Source: Streptomyces sp. TG1A-8
Lineage (GTDB): Bacteria > Actinomycetota > Actinomycetes > Streptomycetales > Streptomycetaceae
Length of the DNA stretch: 64,000 nucleotides
NCBI RefSeq assembly: GCF_030499535.1
Contig: NZ_JASTLB010000001.1
Coordinates: 620,001-684,000, forward strand
Direction: 5' to 3'
The notes below the pieces were generated by a model, which saw nothing but the letters and a program-made list of their open reading frames with translations, was not told where the DNA came from and made no database searches. This document shows positions 1 through 10,244 of the stretch, piece after piece. Position numbers and translations under genes: made by a program. The first letter of the stretch is position 1; every line of letters begins with the position of its first letter.

Positions 1-273
1 GACCGAATGACCCGCCAGGAAATCCGCCCGCACCCCCCACGACTCCACCAACCGAAACAGAGCCACCTCAACAGCGAAAAGAGCCGGCTGCGCCCACCGC
101 GTCCGATCCAACCGCCCCCCGTCATCCCCGACATCCCCGAAAACAACCCCCCGCAACTCCTCCCCCACACACGAACACACCGCATCGAACGCCTCCGCGA
201 ACACCGGAAACGCCTCATACAACTCCCGGCCCATCCCCACACGCTGAGAACCCTGACCGGAGAACAACAACGC
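1..273 (-). repeat. AT-core repeat, copy 1 (cut by window edge)
   Basis: This stretch matches 54536-54808 at every base and 58988-59260 at all but two. It encodes the AT segment from [10 protein letters not shown] to the active-site serine. Identity stops abruptly at base 273/274, at the conserved AT entry motif. The repeat presumably continues beyond the left edge. Confidence 0.95.
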
Positions 274-2016
274 GGTGCGCCGGCCGCGCCGTGCGGTGTT
301 CACCGCGACGTTGGCGGCCTGCTCGCCGGCGGCCAGGGCCTTCAGGCCGCTGACGAGGGTGTCGCGGCTCTCGCCGAGGACGACGGCCCGGTGCTCGAAC
401 CGGGAGCGGCGGGTGGCGAGGGTGTGGGCGATGGCCTGGTCGTCCTCGGCGGGGCGGCTGCCGAGGTGGGTGAGCAGGGCGCGGGCCTGCTCGCGCAGGG
501 CGTCGGCCGTGCGGGCCGACAGCGTCCAGGGCAGGACGGGCGGCACGCCGGGCACGGCCGTCACGACGGGGGTGTCCCGCTCGGTCGCGGCCGGTTCCGC
601 GGCCGGGTCGTCGGCGGGCGGTGCCGGTTCGGCGGGCGGTGCTTCCTCCAGGATGACGTGGGCGTTGGTGCCGCTGACGCCGAACGCGGAGACGCCGGCG
701 CGGCGGGGCCGGTCGCCGTGCGGCCACTCCACGGGCCGGACGAGCAGGCGGACGTCGCCCTCGCTCCAGTCGACCTTGGTGGTGGGCGCGTCGACGTGCA
801 GGGTGCGGGGCAGGCGGCCGTGGCGCAGTGCCTGGACCATCTTGATGACGCCGCCGACGCCGGCGGCGGCCTGGGTGTGGCCGATGTTCGACTTCAGGGA
901 GCCCAGCCACAGCGGGCGGCCGGACGGCCGGTCCTGGCCGTAGGTGGCGAGCAGGGCCTGGGCCTCGATGGGGTCGCCGAGGACGGTGCCGGTGCCGTGC
1001 GCCTCCACGGCGTCCACGTCGGCCGGGGAGAGCCCGGCGGCGGCGAGGGCGGAGCGGATGACCCGCTGCTGGGCGGGGCCGTTGGGGGCGGTCAGGCCGC
1101 TGCTGGCACCGTCCTGGTTGACGGCGGAGCCGCGGACGACGGCGAGGACCCGGTGGCCGTTGCGCCGGGCGTCGGACAGGCGCTCCAGCAGGAGCATGCC
1201 GACGCCTTCGCCCCAGCCCGTGCCGTCGGTGGCGTCGGCGAAGGACTTGCACCGGCCGTCGGGGGCGAGTCCGCGCTGCCGCGCGAACTCCAGGAAGGTG
1301 ACCGGGGTCGACATGAAGGCGACGCCGCCGGCCAGGGCGAGGTCGCACTCGCCGCCGCGCAGTGCCTGGACGGCGAGGTGGAGGGCGACCAGGGAGGAGG
1401 AGCACGCGGTGTCGACGGTGACCGCGGGGCCCTCGAAGCCGAAGGTGTAGGAGATGCGGCCGGAGGCGATGCTTCCGGCGCTGCCGTTGCCGAGGTGGCC
1501 GTCGAGTCCCGCCGGCGGCTCGGGGAAGCGGGTGGCGTAGTCGTTGTACATGACGCCGGCGAACACGCCGGTGGCGCTGCCCCGCAGGTCGGCCGGGCGC
1601 AGCCCGGCCCGTTCGAGGGCCTCCCACACCACTTCCAGCAGCAGGCGCTGCTGGGGGTCGGTGGCCAGGGCCTCGCGGGGTGACATGCCGAAGAACGACG
1701 CGTCGAAGTCGGCGGCGTCGTAGAGGAATCCGCCTTCGCGGGTGTAGCAGGTGCCCGGGCGGGAGGGATCGGGGTCGTAGAGCGTCTCCAGGTCCCAGCC
1801 GCGGTCGGCGGGGAAGCCCGCGATGCCGTCGGTGCCGGTGTCGACGAGGTCCCACAGTTCCTCGGGGGTGCGCACCCCGCCGGGGTAGCGGCAGCTCATG
1901 GAGACGATGGCGATGGGCTCCCTGGCCCGGGCCTCGACCTGGCGCAGCCGGGTGCGCGTGCGCTGCAGGTCGGCCGAGACACGGGTCAGGAACTCGCGAA
2001 GCCTGTCCTCGCTCAC
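1..2016 (-). CDS. Modular type I PKS, N-terminal fragment (docking-KS-AT, truncated at window edge), 'PKS-D'
   Basis: The GTG start at 2014-2016 has a GGGAG Shine-Dalgarno a few bases upstream. The first 33 or so residues (beginning [10 protein letters not shown]) form a charged helical N-terminal docking segment like those of the other PKS starts here. A ketosynthase follows from about residue 34 ([10 protein letters not shown]), with the active-site Cys of VDTACSSS at 1402-1404 (residue 205) and an intact EAHGTGT motif. The acyltransferase begins near residue 582 (LLFSGQGSQ). The window ends just past its GHSxG motif: the catalytic Ser codon is bases 4-6. AT specificity cannot be read, because the HAFH/YASH motif lies off the edge. 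The last 273 bases are identical to the AT of PKS-A module 2. Having an N-terminal docking segment, this protein accepts a chain from another PKS or the loading protein. Its place in the assembly line is unknown. Confidence 0.95.
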   Translation of the reverse strand, partial: MSEDRLREFLTRVSADLQRTRTRLRQVEARAREPIAIVSMSCRYPGGVRTPEELWDLVDTGTDGIAGFPADRGWDLETLYDPDPSRPGTCYTREGGFLYDAADFDASFFGMSPREALATDPQQRLLLEVVWEALERAGLRPADLRGSATGVFAGVMYNDYATRFPEPPAGLDGHLGNGSAGSIASGRISYTFGFEGPAVTVDTACSSSLVALHLAVQALRGGECDLALAGGVAFMSTPVTFLEFARQRGLAPDGRCKSFADATDGTGWGEGVGMLLLERLSDARRNGHRVLAVVRGSAVNQDGASSGLTAPNGPAQQRVIRSALAAAGLSPADVDAVEAHGTGTVLGDPIEAQALLATYGQDRPSGRPLWLGSLKSNIGHTQAAAGVGGVIKMVQALRHGRLPRTLHVDAPTTKVDWSEGDVRLLVRPVEWPHGDRPRRAGVSAFGVSGTNAHVILEEAPPAEPAPPADDPAAEPAATERDTPVVTAVPGVPPVLPWTLSARTADALREQARALLTHLGSRPAEDDQAIAHTLATRRSRFEHRAVVLGESRDTLVSGLKALAAGEQAANVAVNTARRGRRTALLFSGQGSQRVGMGRELYEAFPVFAEAFDAVCSCVGEELRGVVFGDVGDDGGRLDRTRWAQPALFAVEVALFRLVESWGVRADFLAGHSV

Positions 2017-2338
2017 GGATCGGTCTCCCTTCGAGGGCGGGCCCGGGCCTGGGGCCTGTCCGGCGGGGCACGGGGGCGGGGGTGGCCCCGGCGCTCCCCG
2101 AGGGGGCACCGGGGCCGGGGGCGGAGGGCCTCCGTCCCCGGTGCCCTCCTGGGGACGGAGGCCCTTGACGCTCCCGGGTTCAGGGCTCGTCCCCGCGCCG
2201 ATTATGGGCAGCGGGGTGGCCACCGGCGGGGGCGGGCGGTGCGGGTCTAAGTGAACTTCTAGCGTTGGCAGCGGCGGTGACCTCGCCTTTCGCCCCGCGG
2301 GGCGGTCCGCGCCGGGTGTCCTTCGCCGGTGGCCGGGG
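2017..2338. promoter_or_regulatory. Intergenic region between mqnD and PKS-D
   Basis: This 322-base gap separates the mqnD stop from the PKS-D start; both genes are on the minus strand. It holds one strong hairpin (2125-2165) and a short palindrome (cgccccgcggggcg) near 2291-2304. The promoter of PKS-D presumably lies in the part between the hairpin and 2017. I could not identify -35/-10 boxes with confidence, and no small gene is convincing. Confidence 0.5.
2125..2165 (-). terminator. Perfect 15-bp hairpin downstream of mqnD
   Basis: The arms 2125-2139 and 2151-2165 are exact inverted repeats (core gggcctccgtcccc) around an 11-base loop. There is no U-tract, as is usual for actinomycete terminators. 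The position fits termination of mqnD before the PKS-D promoter. Confidence 0.65.
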
Positions 2339-3199
2339 TCAGGCCGCGGGAACCGGGTCCAGGGCGCCGGACGGAATGGCGGGCAGCAGGCCCTGCTCCG
2401 CGGAGCGGGTCAGCAGCGTGTGCACGGCGTGCAGGCCCTCCTCGCCGAGGTCGGCGGTGAAGTGGTTGACGTACAGGCCGATGTGCTGGTCGATGACGTC
2501 GGCGTCCATTTCCTGCGCGTGCCGCCGCACGTAGGAGCGGCACAGGCCCGGTGCGGCCCACGCGGCGCGGACGGAGTCGCGGGCGGCCCGGGCCAGCCGG
2601 GCGACGTTCGCGTCGCCCAGGGCGCGGCGGGCGACGATGGCTCCGAGGGGAATGGGCAGGCCCGTCTGCTTCTCCCACTCCTCGCCCATGTCAGCGAGGC
2701 GGTGCAGGGCGAAGCGCTGGTAGGTGAAGCGGGCCTCGTGGATGACGAGTCCGGCGTCCACGCGGCGGTCGCGGACGGCGGGCATGATCTCCTCGAACGG
2801 CAGGACGACGACGTCGCCGACGCCGCCGGGCACGGCGCGGGCGGCCCACAGCCGGAAAAGCAGGTAGGCGGTGGACGTGGTGCTGGGCACGGCGATCCGT
2901 GCTCCGGCCAGGGCGGCCGGTGCGACCGGGTCGGCGGTCAGCACGAGGGGGCCGCAGCCGCGCCCGAGAGCACCGCCGGCCGGGAGCAGGGCGTACTGGT
3001 CGAGGATGTGCGGCAGGACGCCGTAGGAGACCTTGAGGACGTCGAGTTCGCCGCGCCGGGCCTGGCCGTTGGTGACGTCGATGTCGGCGAGGGTGACCTC
3101 CACCTCGGGTGCGTCGGGCAGCAGTCCGTGCGTCCAGGCGTGGAAGACGAACGTGTCGTTCGGGCAGGGAGAGTGCGCCAGGCTGAGCGGTGCCGTCAT
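2339..3199 (-). CDS. mqnD: MqnD, 1,4-dihydroxy-6-naphthoate synthase
   Basis: The 286-residue protein begins [17 protein letters not shown]; the SPCPNDTF signature is typical of MqnD. Family knowledge: MqnD converts cyclic dehypoxanthinylfutalosine to 1,4-dihydroxy-6-naphthoate in the futalosine menaquinone route. It has a periplasmic-binding-protein-like fold but is cytosolic. The ATG at 3197-3199 was chosen because homology begins there and GAAGGA lies at proper spacing. The frame stays open about 107 codons further upstream, but that part looks non-coding. Length is normal for the family. It is divergent from mqnE across a 389-base gap and followed by a strong hairpin. Lying in a PKS cluster with mqnA, C and E, and with mqnB about 59 kb away, it most likely supplies an aromatic precursor rather than housekeeping menaquinone (inference). 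Confidence 0.94.
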   Translation of the reverse strand: MTAPLSLAHSPCPNDTFVFHAWTHGLLPDAPEVEVTLADIDVTNGQARRGELDVLKVSYGVLPHILDQYALLPAGGALGRGCGPLVLTADPVAPAALAGARIAVPSTTSTAYLLFRLWAARAVPGGVGDVVVLPFEEIMPAVRDRRVDAGLVIHEARFTYQRFALHRLADMGEEWEKQTGLPIPLGAIVARRALGDANVARLARAARDSVRAAWAAPGLCRSYVRRHAQEMDADVIDQHIGLYVNHFTADLGEEGLHAVHTLLTRSAEQGLLPAIPSGALDPVPAA

Positions 3200-3405
3200 C
3201 GGTGATCGCGTCCTTCGTCCGGGTGCGGATCGGTTCTGGTGCGGTGAGCCCTCAGCAAAGCCGTTGCGGGTATGGGGTTTTCCCCAGACTGCCGTCCGCG
3301 AAGATGAGGACGCCCCCACCGGCGCGGCGTCGATGTCCGCGTCCGGCAACCGTGGTGGCCGTGGTGCCCGGATCGTTGGCCGGGTGCCGCGGACGCCCGG
3401 CCGAG

Positions 3406-3430
3406 CGGACGACTGCTGCGGAGTCGTCCG
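3406..3430. promoter_or_regulatory. Inverted repeat upstream of mqnE (9-bp arms)
   Basis: The arms cggacgact (3406-3414) and agtcgtccg (3422-3430) are perfect inverted repeats with a 7-base spacer. The site is about 160 bases upstream of the mqnE start. It could be a regulator-binding operator or an RNA hairpin. The sequence cannot tell which. Confidence 0.4.
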
Positions 3431-3442
3431 GGTGCCGCAGCT

Positions 3443-3470
3443 GTTCCGTCCGGCCGTCCCCGGACGGAAC
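3443..3470. promoter_or_regulatory. Inverted repeat upstream of mqnE (11-bp arms)
   Basis: The arms gttccgtccgg (3443-3453) and ccggacggaac (3460-3470) are perfect inverted repeats around a 6-base spacer. It follows the 9-bp repeat by 12 bases and shares the gtccgg core with it. Two related dyads in a divergent promoter region suggest an operator pair or an attenuator (inference). Confidence 0.4.
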
Positions 3471-3588
3471 GGCCGGCCCAGGGCCGGCGGCACCGTTGTC
3501 CGGGGTCCGCTGACGCGCACTGCTCCGTGCTGCGTGATCAGGATTCGCTACCTGTGCCGCCAGGCACCGACCGAGGAGGTTCCCGGCC

Positions 3589-4752
3589 ATGGACGCTGGG
3601 CTCAAGCGCGAGCTGGAGGAGAAGGTCCGCTCCGGTGAGCGGCTGTCCCGCGAGGACGGCATCGCCCTGTACGAGTCGGACGACCTGGCGTGGCTGGGCG
3701 GCCTCGCGCACGAGGTGCGCACCCGCAAGAACGGCGACGTGGTGCACTTCAACGTCAACCGGCACCTGAACATGACCAACGTGTGCACGGCCTCCTGCGC
3801 CTACTGCTCCTTCCAGCGCAAGCCGGGGGAGGCCGACGCGTACACCATGCGCATCGAGGAGGCCGTCAAGCTCGCCAAGGCGATGGAGAACGAGCACCTC
3901 TCGGAGCTGCACATCGTCAACGGGCTGCACCCGAACCTGCCGTGGCGCTACTACCCGCGTTCCCTGCGCGAGCTGAAGAAGGCGCTGCCGAACGTCTCCC
4001 TGAAGGCGTTCACCGCCACCGAGATCCACCACTTCGAGACCATCTCCGGGCTGAGCGCGTCGGAGATCCTGGACGAGTTGATCGACGCGGGCCTGGAGTC
4101 GCTGACCGGCGGCGGCGCGGAGATCTTCGACTGGGAGGTCCGCCAGCACATCGTGGACCACCGCACCCACTGGGAGGACTGGTCCCGCATCCACCGCCTG
4201 GCGCACGAGAAGGGCCTGAGGACCCCGTGCACCATGCTCTACGGCCACATCGAGGAGCCCCGCCACCGCGTGGACCACGTGCTGCGGCTGCGTGAGCTGC
4301 AGGACGAGACGGGCGGCTTCCAGGTCTTCATCCCGCTGCGCTACCAGCACGACTTCGTGGACATGAAGGACGGCAAGGTCCGCAACCGGCTCCAGGCCCG
4401 CACCCGGATGGCGACCGGCGCGGAGGCGCTGAAGACGTTCGCGGTCTCGCGCCTGCTGTTCGACAACGTCCCGCACGTGAAGGTGTTCTGGGTGATGCAC
4501 GGCGTGCGGACCGCCCAGCTCGCCCTCCAGCACGGCGCCGACGACATGGACGGCTCGGTCGTGGAGTACAAGATCACCCACGACGCCGACAACTACGGCA
4601 CCCCGAACAAGCTGACCCGCGAGGACCTGCTCGACCTCATCCGCGACGCCGGCTTCCGCCCGGTCGAGCGCAACACCCGCTACGAGATCATCCGCGAGTA
4701 CGACGGCCCCGACCCCCTGCGCCGCGAATCGCCGCAGCCCATGCGGGTCTGA
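3589..4752 (+). CDS. mqnE: MqnE, aminofutalosine synthase (radical SAM)
   Basis: The 387-residue protein has the radical-SAM cluster motif CTASCAYC (Cys66, Cys70, Cys73). The context NVNRHLNMTNVC and the ETGGFQVFIPLRY region are characteristic of MqnE. Family knowledge: MqnE joins 3-[(1-carboxyvinyl)oxy]benzoate, the MqnA product, to the 5'-deoxyadenosyl radical from SAM and releases CO2, giving aminofutalosine. The ATG at 3589 has a strong GAGGAGG Shine-Dalgarno at 3573-3579. It is the first gene of the rightward accessory block and is followed by a hairpin at 4760-4785. A small ferredoxin gene comes next and may supply electrons to its cluster (inference). Confidence 0.95.
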   Translation: MDAGLKRELEEKVRSGERLSREDGIALYESDDLAWLGGLAHEVRTRKNGDVVHFNVNRHLNMTNVCTASCAYCSFQRKPGEADAYTMRIEEAVKLAKAMENEHLSELHIVNGLHPNLPWRYYPRSLRELKKALPNVSLKAFTATEIHHFETISGLSASEILDELIDAGLESLTGGGAEIFDWEVRQHIVDHRTHWEDWSRIHRLAHEKGLRTPCTMLYGHIEEPRHRVDHVLRLRELQDETGGFQVFIPLRYQHDFVDMKDGKVRNRLQARTRMATGAEALKTFAVSRLLFDNVPHVKVFWVMHGVRTAQLALQHGADDMDGSVVEYKITHDADNYGTPNKLTREDLLDLIRDAGFRPVERNTRYEIIREYDGPDPLRRESPQPMRV

Positions 4753-4759
4753 CCCGTCC

Positions 4760-4785
4760 GCGGACGGGCCGGCCGGGCCGTCCGC
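4760..4785 (+). terminator. Hairpin after mqnE
   Basis: The arms gcggacgg (4760-4767) and ccgtccgc (4778-4785) pair perfectly around a 10-base GC-rich loop, 8 bases after the mqnE stop. It may be a weak terminator or a processing site. Confidence 0.45.
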
Positions 4786-4807
4786 TTCCGCCCATGGCGC
4801 ACCATGA

Positions 4808-7024
<2,217 letters not shown>

Positions 7025-7062
7025 CCTCGCTCCCATCCGCTAAGACCGGAAAGGCCGGCACC

Positions 7063-8283
7063 ATGCCCCCAACCCCGCAGCCCGAACCCGCTTCCACCGA
7101 CATCGCAGCCGTGCTCGAGCGAGCGGCGGCGGGCGGACGCATCACGCCCGAGGAGGCGCTCGTCCTGTACCGCGACGCCCCGCTGCACGCGCTGGGCGCC
7201 GCGGCGGACGCCGTGCGGCGCCGCAGGTACGCGGGTAGCGAGCACATCGCGACGTACATCATCGAGCGGAACATCAACTACACGAACGTGTGTGTCACGG
7301 CGTGCCGGTTCTGTGCCTTCTACGCGGCTCCGAAGGACACGGAGAAGGGCTGGACCCGCGACCTGGAGGACATCCTGCGCCGGTGCGCGGAGACGGTCGA
7401 GCTGGGCGGCACGCAGATCATGTTCCAGGGCGGTCACCACCCGGACTACGGGGTGGAGTACTACGAGGAGCACTTCTCGGCGATCAAGAAGGAGTTCCCG
7501 CAGCTCGTCATCCACAGTCTGGGGGCGAGCGAGGTGGAGCACATGGCCCGGATCAGCAAGGTGCCGGTGGAGGAGGCGATCGCGCGCATCCACGCGGCCG
7601 GTCTGGACTCCTTCGCGGGGGCGGGTGCCGAGCTGCTGCCGGAGCGTCCGCGCAAGGCGATCGCGCCGCTGAAGGAGTCCGGCGAGCGGTGGCTGGAGAT
7701 CATGGAGACCGCCCACCGCCTGGGGGTGGAGTCCACCACGACGATGCTGATGGGCACGGGGGAGACGAACGCCGAGCGCATCGAGCACCTGCGGATGATC
7801 CGGGACGTGCAGGACCGCACGGGTGGTTTCCGCGCGTTCATTCCGTACACGTACCAGCCGGAGAACAACCACCTGAAGGGCCGTACGCAGGCGACGCTGT
7901 TCGAGTACCTGCGGATGATCGCGATCGCCCGCCTGTTCCTGGACAACGTCCCGCACATCCAGGGCTCGTGGCTGACCACGGGCAAGGAGGTCGGCCAGCT
8001 CTCGCTGCACTACGGCGCCGACGACCTCGGCTCCGTCATGCTGGAGGAGAACGTGGTCTCCTCCGCCGGCGCCAGGCACCGCTCCAACCTCCTGGAGCTG
8101 ATCGCCCTGATCCGGGCCGCCGGCCGCGTCCCGGCGCAGCGCTCCACGACGTACGAGCACCTCGTCGTCCACGAGGACCCGGCCGACGACCCCGTCGACG
8201 ACCGCGTGGTCTCCCACGTCTCCTCCACGGCGATCGCCGGCGGCACGGCCCACCCCGAGCTGAAGCTGATCGCCGCCACCTGA
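7063..8283 (+). CDS. mqnC: MqnC, cyclic dehypoxanthinylfutalosine synthase (radical SAM)
   Basis: This radical-SAM enzyme has CVTACRFC (Cys77, Cys81, Cys84 counted from 7063), preceded by IIERNINYTN. It also carries IMFQGGHHPDYGVEYYE and RTGGFRAFIPYTYQPENN, all typical of MqnC. Family knowledge: it cyclises dehypoxanthinylfutalosine to the spiro-bicyclic cyclic form, using a SAM-derived radical. Two starts are possible. The ATG at 7021 overlaps the mqnA stop and would add 14 residues. The ATG at 7063 has GGAAAGG (7048-7054) at ideal spacing and is preferred (406 residues). It is followed by an 11-bp hairpin. With mqnA, mqnD, mqnE and mqnB it completes the set to 1,4-dihydroxy-6-naphthoate. 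Confidence 0.94.
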   Translation: MPPTPQPEPASTDIAAVLERAAAGGRITPEEALVLYRDAPLHALGAAADAVRRRRYAGSEHIATYIIERNINYTNVCVTACRFCAFYAAPKDTEKGWTRDLEDILRRCAETVELGGTQIMFQGGHHPDYGVEYYEEHFSAIKKEFPQLVIHSLGASEVEHMARISKVPVEEAIARIHAAGLDSFAGAGAELLPERPRKAIAPLKESGERWLEIMETAHRLGVESTTTMLMGTGETNAERIEHLRMIRDVQDRTGGFRAFIPYTYQPENNHLKGRTQATLFEYLRMIAIARLFLDNVPHIQGSWLTTGKEVGQLSLHYGADDLGSVMLEENVVSSAGARHRSNLLELIALIRAAGRVPAQRSTTYEHLVVHEDPADDPVDDRVVSHVSSTAIAGGTAHPELKLIAAT

Positions 8284-8289
8284 GCCGGT

Positions 8290-8328
8290 CGTGCGCCCGG
8301 CATCCCGCCTGTCACAGCCGGGCGCACG
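8290..8328 (+). terminator. 11-bp hairpin after mqnC
   Basis: The arms cgtgcgcccgg (8290-8300) and ccgggcgcacg (8318-8328) pair perfectly around a 17-base loop, right after the mqnC stop. It probably separates the mqnAC unit from the transporter and loading-protein unit. Confidence 0.55.
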
Positions 8329-8386
8329 GCTCCCTCCCCGTCCCACCCCGGGACACCCCACGCACCACACACGGACGGAGAAGCCC

Positions 8387-9385
8387 ATGGCGGGCGCCAT
8401 TCACGCCAGCGGCCTGGTGAAGAGCTACGGCGAGGTCCGGGCCGTCGACGGCATCGACCTCGACGTTCCGGAAGGCAGCGTGCTGGGCCTGCTCGGGCCC
8501 AACGGGGCGGGCAAGACCACCACGGTGCGGCTGCTCACCACGCTGGTGCGCCCCGACGCGGGCACCGCGACCGTCGCCGGCCACGACGTGGTGCGCGCCC
8601 CCGACCTGGTCCGGCTGTCGATCGGGCTCTCGGGCCAGTTCGCCGCCGTGGACGACCGGCTGACGGGCCGCGAGAACCTGCGCATGATCGGCGAGCTGTA
8701 CGGGCTGCGCAGCCGCCCGGCGCGCCTGCGGGCGAATGAGCTGCTGGACCGGTTCGACCTGACGGCGGCGGCCGACCGGAGCGCGGGCACCTACTCGGGA
8801 GGCATGAAGCGCCGCCTGGACCTGGCCTGCGCATTGGTCGTGCGCCCCTCGGTGATGTTCCTGGACGAACCGTCCGTCGGGCTGGACCCGACGAGCCGGC
8901 TCATGCTGTGGGACGCCATCGAGGACCTGGTGGAGCAGGGCACCACGCTGCTGCTGACCACCCAGTACCTGGAGGAGGCGGACCGCCTCGCCCGGGACAT
9001 CGCGGTGGTCGACCGGGGCCGGATCATCGCCCGCGGCACCCCGCGCGACCTGAAGACCCAGGCCGGCGGCCAACGGGTGGAGGTGGTGGTGGCCCGGCCG
9101 GAGCACCTGCAGGCCGCGGCCGCGCTGCTGGCCCGCTTCGCCTCCCGGAAACCCGAGGTGGACCGGCCCCGCTCGACGGTGTCCGCGCCGGTGGACGGAG
9201 GCGTGCGCCTGCTGACCGAGGTGGTCGCCGCGCTGGACGCCGAGGGCGTGGAGATCACCGACATAGCACTGCGCCGTCCCACGCTGGACGAGGTCTTCCT
9301 CGCCCTCACCGACGACAGCCCGGACCGCCCCCGCGAGACCGGGCGCGCCACGGTCGGCGCCGGCGCGCCGGGCGAGAAGGAGTGA
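8387..9385 (+). CDS. ABC exporter ATPase, DrrA-type
   Basis: The 332-residue ATP-binding subunit has Walker A GPNGAGKTT (residues 37-45), signature YSGGMKRRLDLA, Walker B VMFLDEPS and a C-terminal extension of DrrA type. The family (daunorubicin resistance ATPase) powers export of antibiotics by a separate membrane subunit and commonly gives self-resistance. The ATG at 8387 has a GGAG upstream. Its stop TGA overlaps the ATG of the membrane subunit (TGATG at 9383-9387), showing translational coupling. It is very likely cotranscribed with the permease and the downstream loading protein, which starts 11 bases after the permease stop. Confidence 0.94.
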   Translation: MAGAIHASGLVKSYGEVRAVDGIDLDVPEGSVLGLLGPNGAGKTTTVRLLTTLVRPDAGTATVAGHDVVRAPDLVRLSIGLSGQFAAVDDRLTGRENLRMIGELYGLRSRPARLRANELLDRFDLTAAADRSAGTYSGGMKRRLDLACALVVRPSVMFLDEPSVGLDPTSRLMLWDAIEDLVEQGTTLLLTTQYLEEADRLARDIAVVDRGRIIARGTPRDLKTQAGGQRVEVVVARPEHLQAAAALLARFASRKPEVDRPRSTVSAPVDGGVRLLTEVVAALDAEGVEITDIALRRPTLDEVFLALTDDSPDRPRETGRATVGAGAPGEKE

Positions 9386-10233
9386 TGACCGTGTCGGCAG
9401 CGGCACCGACCGTGCCCGACCTGAAGCCCGGGACGGCCGCCAAGGCCGTGCGCGACGTCGTGGTGGTGACCCGGCGGAACGTGGTCAGGATGATGCGGAT
9501 CCCGGAGGTGCTCATCCTGAGCCTGGTGCAGCCCGTGGTGTTCGTGCTGCTCTTCGCCTACCTCTTCGCGGGCTCGTTCAGCCTGCCCGGCGCCCACGGG
9601 CCCGCCGCGTACCGCGAGTTCATGATGCCGGGGTTCTTCGCCCAGACGATCGCGTTCGCCACGGCCAGCAACAGCAGCGTCAGCATGGCCAACGACGTCA
9701 AGGACGGCATGGTGGACCGCTTCCGGTCCCTGCCGATGGCGCGCGGCGCGCTGCTGACCGGCCGCACGCTGGCGGACCTGGTGCAGAACTGCGCCGTGAT
9801 CGTCGTGATGATCGCGTGCGCGCTGCTGGTCGGCTGGCGCGTGCACCACGGACTGCCGCGCGCCGCCGCCGCGTTCGCGCTGCTGCTGCTCATGGGGTAC
9901 GCGCTGTCGTGGGTGGGTGTCGTCATCGGCCTGGCGGTCAGGGCTCCGGAGGCGGCGGCGACCTCCAACTTCCTGTGGCTGTTCCCGCTGACGTTCCTGT
10001 CGAACGCGTTCGTGGCGCCGTCGACGCTGCCGACCGTGCTGCGGTGGGCGGCCGAGTGGAATCCGCTCAGCGCGACCGTGCAGGCGGCGCGGGGGCTGTT
10101 CGGCAACCCGGGTGTGGCCGCCACGGGCGCCTGGCCCGCGCAGCATCCGGTGCTGGTGTCGGCCGTGTGGTCGGTGGTCATCGCGCTGGTGTGCCGGACG
10201 CTGGCGGTGCGCCGGTACTCGGCGGGGAAGTGA
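9385..10233 (+). CDS. ABC-2 type exporter membrane subunit, DrrB-type
   Basis: This is a 282-residue integral membrane protein. The N-terminal VVVTRRNVVRMMRIPEVLI leads into the first membrane segment (SLVQPVVFVLLFAYLF), followed by about five more hydrophobic helices. The conserved ABC-2 stretch FFAQTIAFATASNSSVSMAN leads into a cytoplasmic loop (DVKDGMVDRFRSLPMAR). WAAEWNPLSATVQAARGLFG near the C terminus is also typical of DrrB-like permeases. It forms the export pore with the preceding ATPase, with which it overlaps by one base. The cargo is presumably the polyketide made by this cluster (inference from context). Confidence 0.93.
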   Translation: MTVSAAAPTVPDLKPGTAAKAVRDVVVVTRRNVVRMMRIPEVLILSLVQPVVFVLLFAYLFAGSFSLPGAHGPAAYREFMMPGFFAQTIAFATASNSSVSMANDVKDGMVDRFRSLPMARGALLTGRTLADLVQNCAVIVVMIACALLVGWRVHHGLPRAAAAFALLLLMGYALSWVGVVIGLAVRAPEAAATSNFLWLFPLTFLSNAFVAPSTLPTVLRWAAEWNPLSATVQAARGLFGNPGVAATGAWPAQHPVLVSAVWSVVIALVCRTLAVRRYSAGK

Positions 10234-10244
10234 GGGACGGTCGC

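Larger units (their letters stand above)
3200..3588. promoter_or_regulatory. Divergent mqnD/mqnE intergenic region
   Basis: This 389-base region between the divergent mqnD and mqnE starts must contain both promoters. It has no convincing gene. It carries two adjacent perfect inverted repeats (3406-3430 and 3443-3470) on the mqnE side. A lower-GC stretch with gttttcccc lies around 3270-3300. I could not assign promoter boxes or a regulator site with confidence. Confidence 0.55.

Noticed and set aside
3200..3520. Upstream extension of mqnD (open to 3520).
   Set aside because: The added residues are low-complexity and unrelated to MqnD. The start at 3199 has a proper Shine-Dalgarno and begins at the conserved N terminus.
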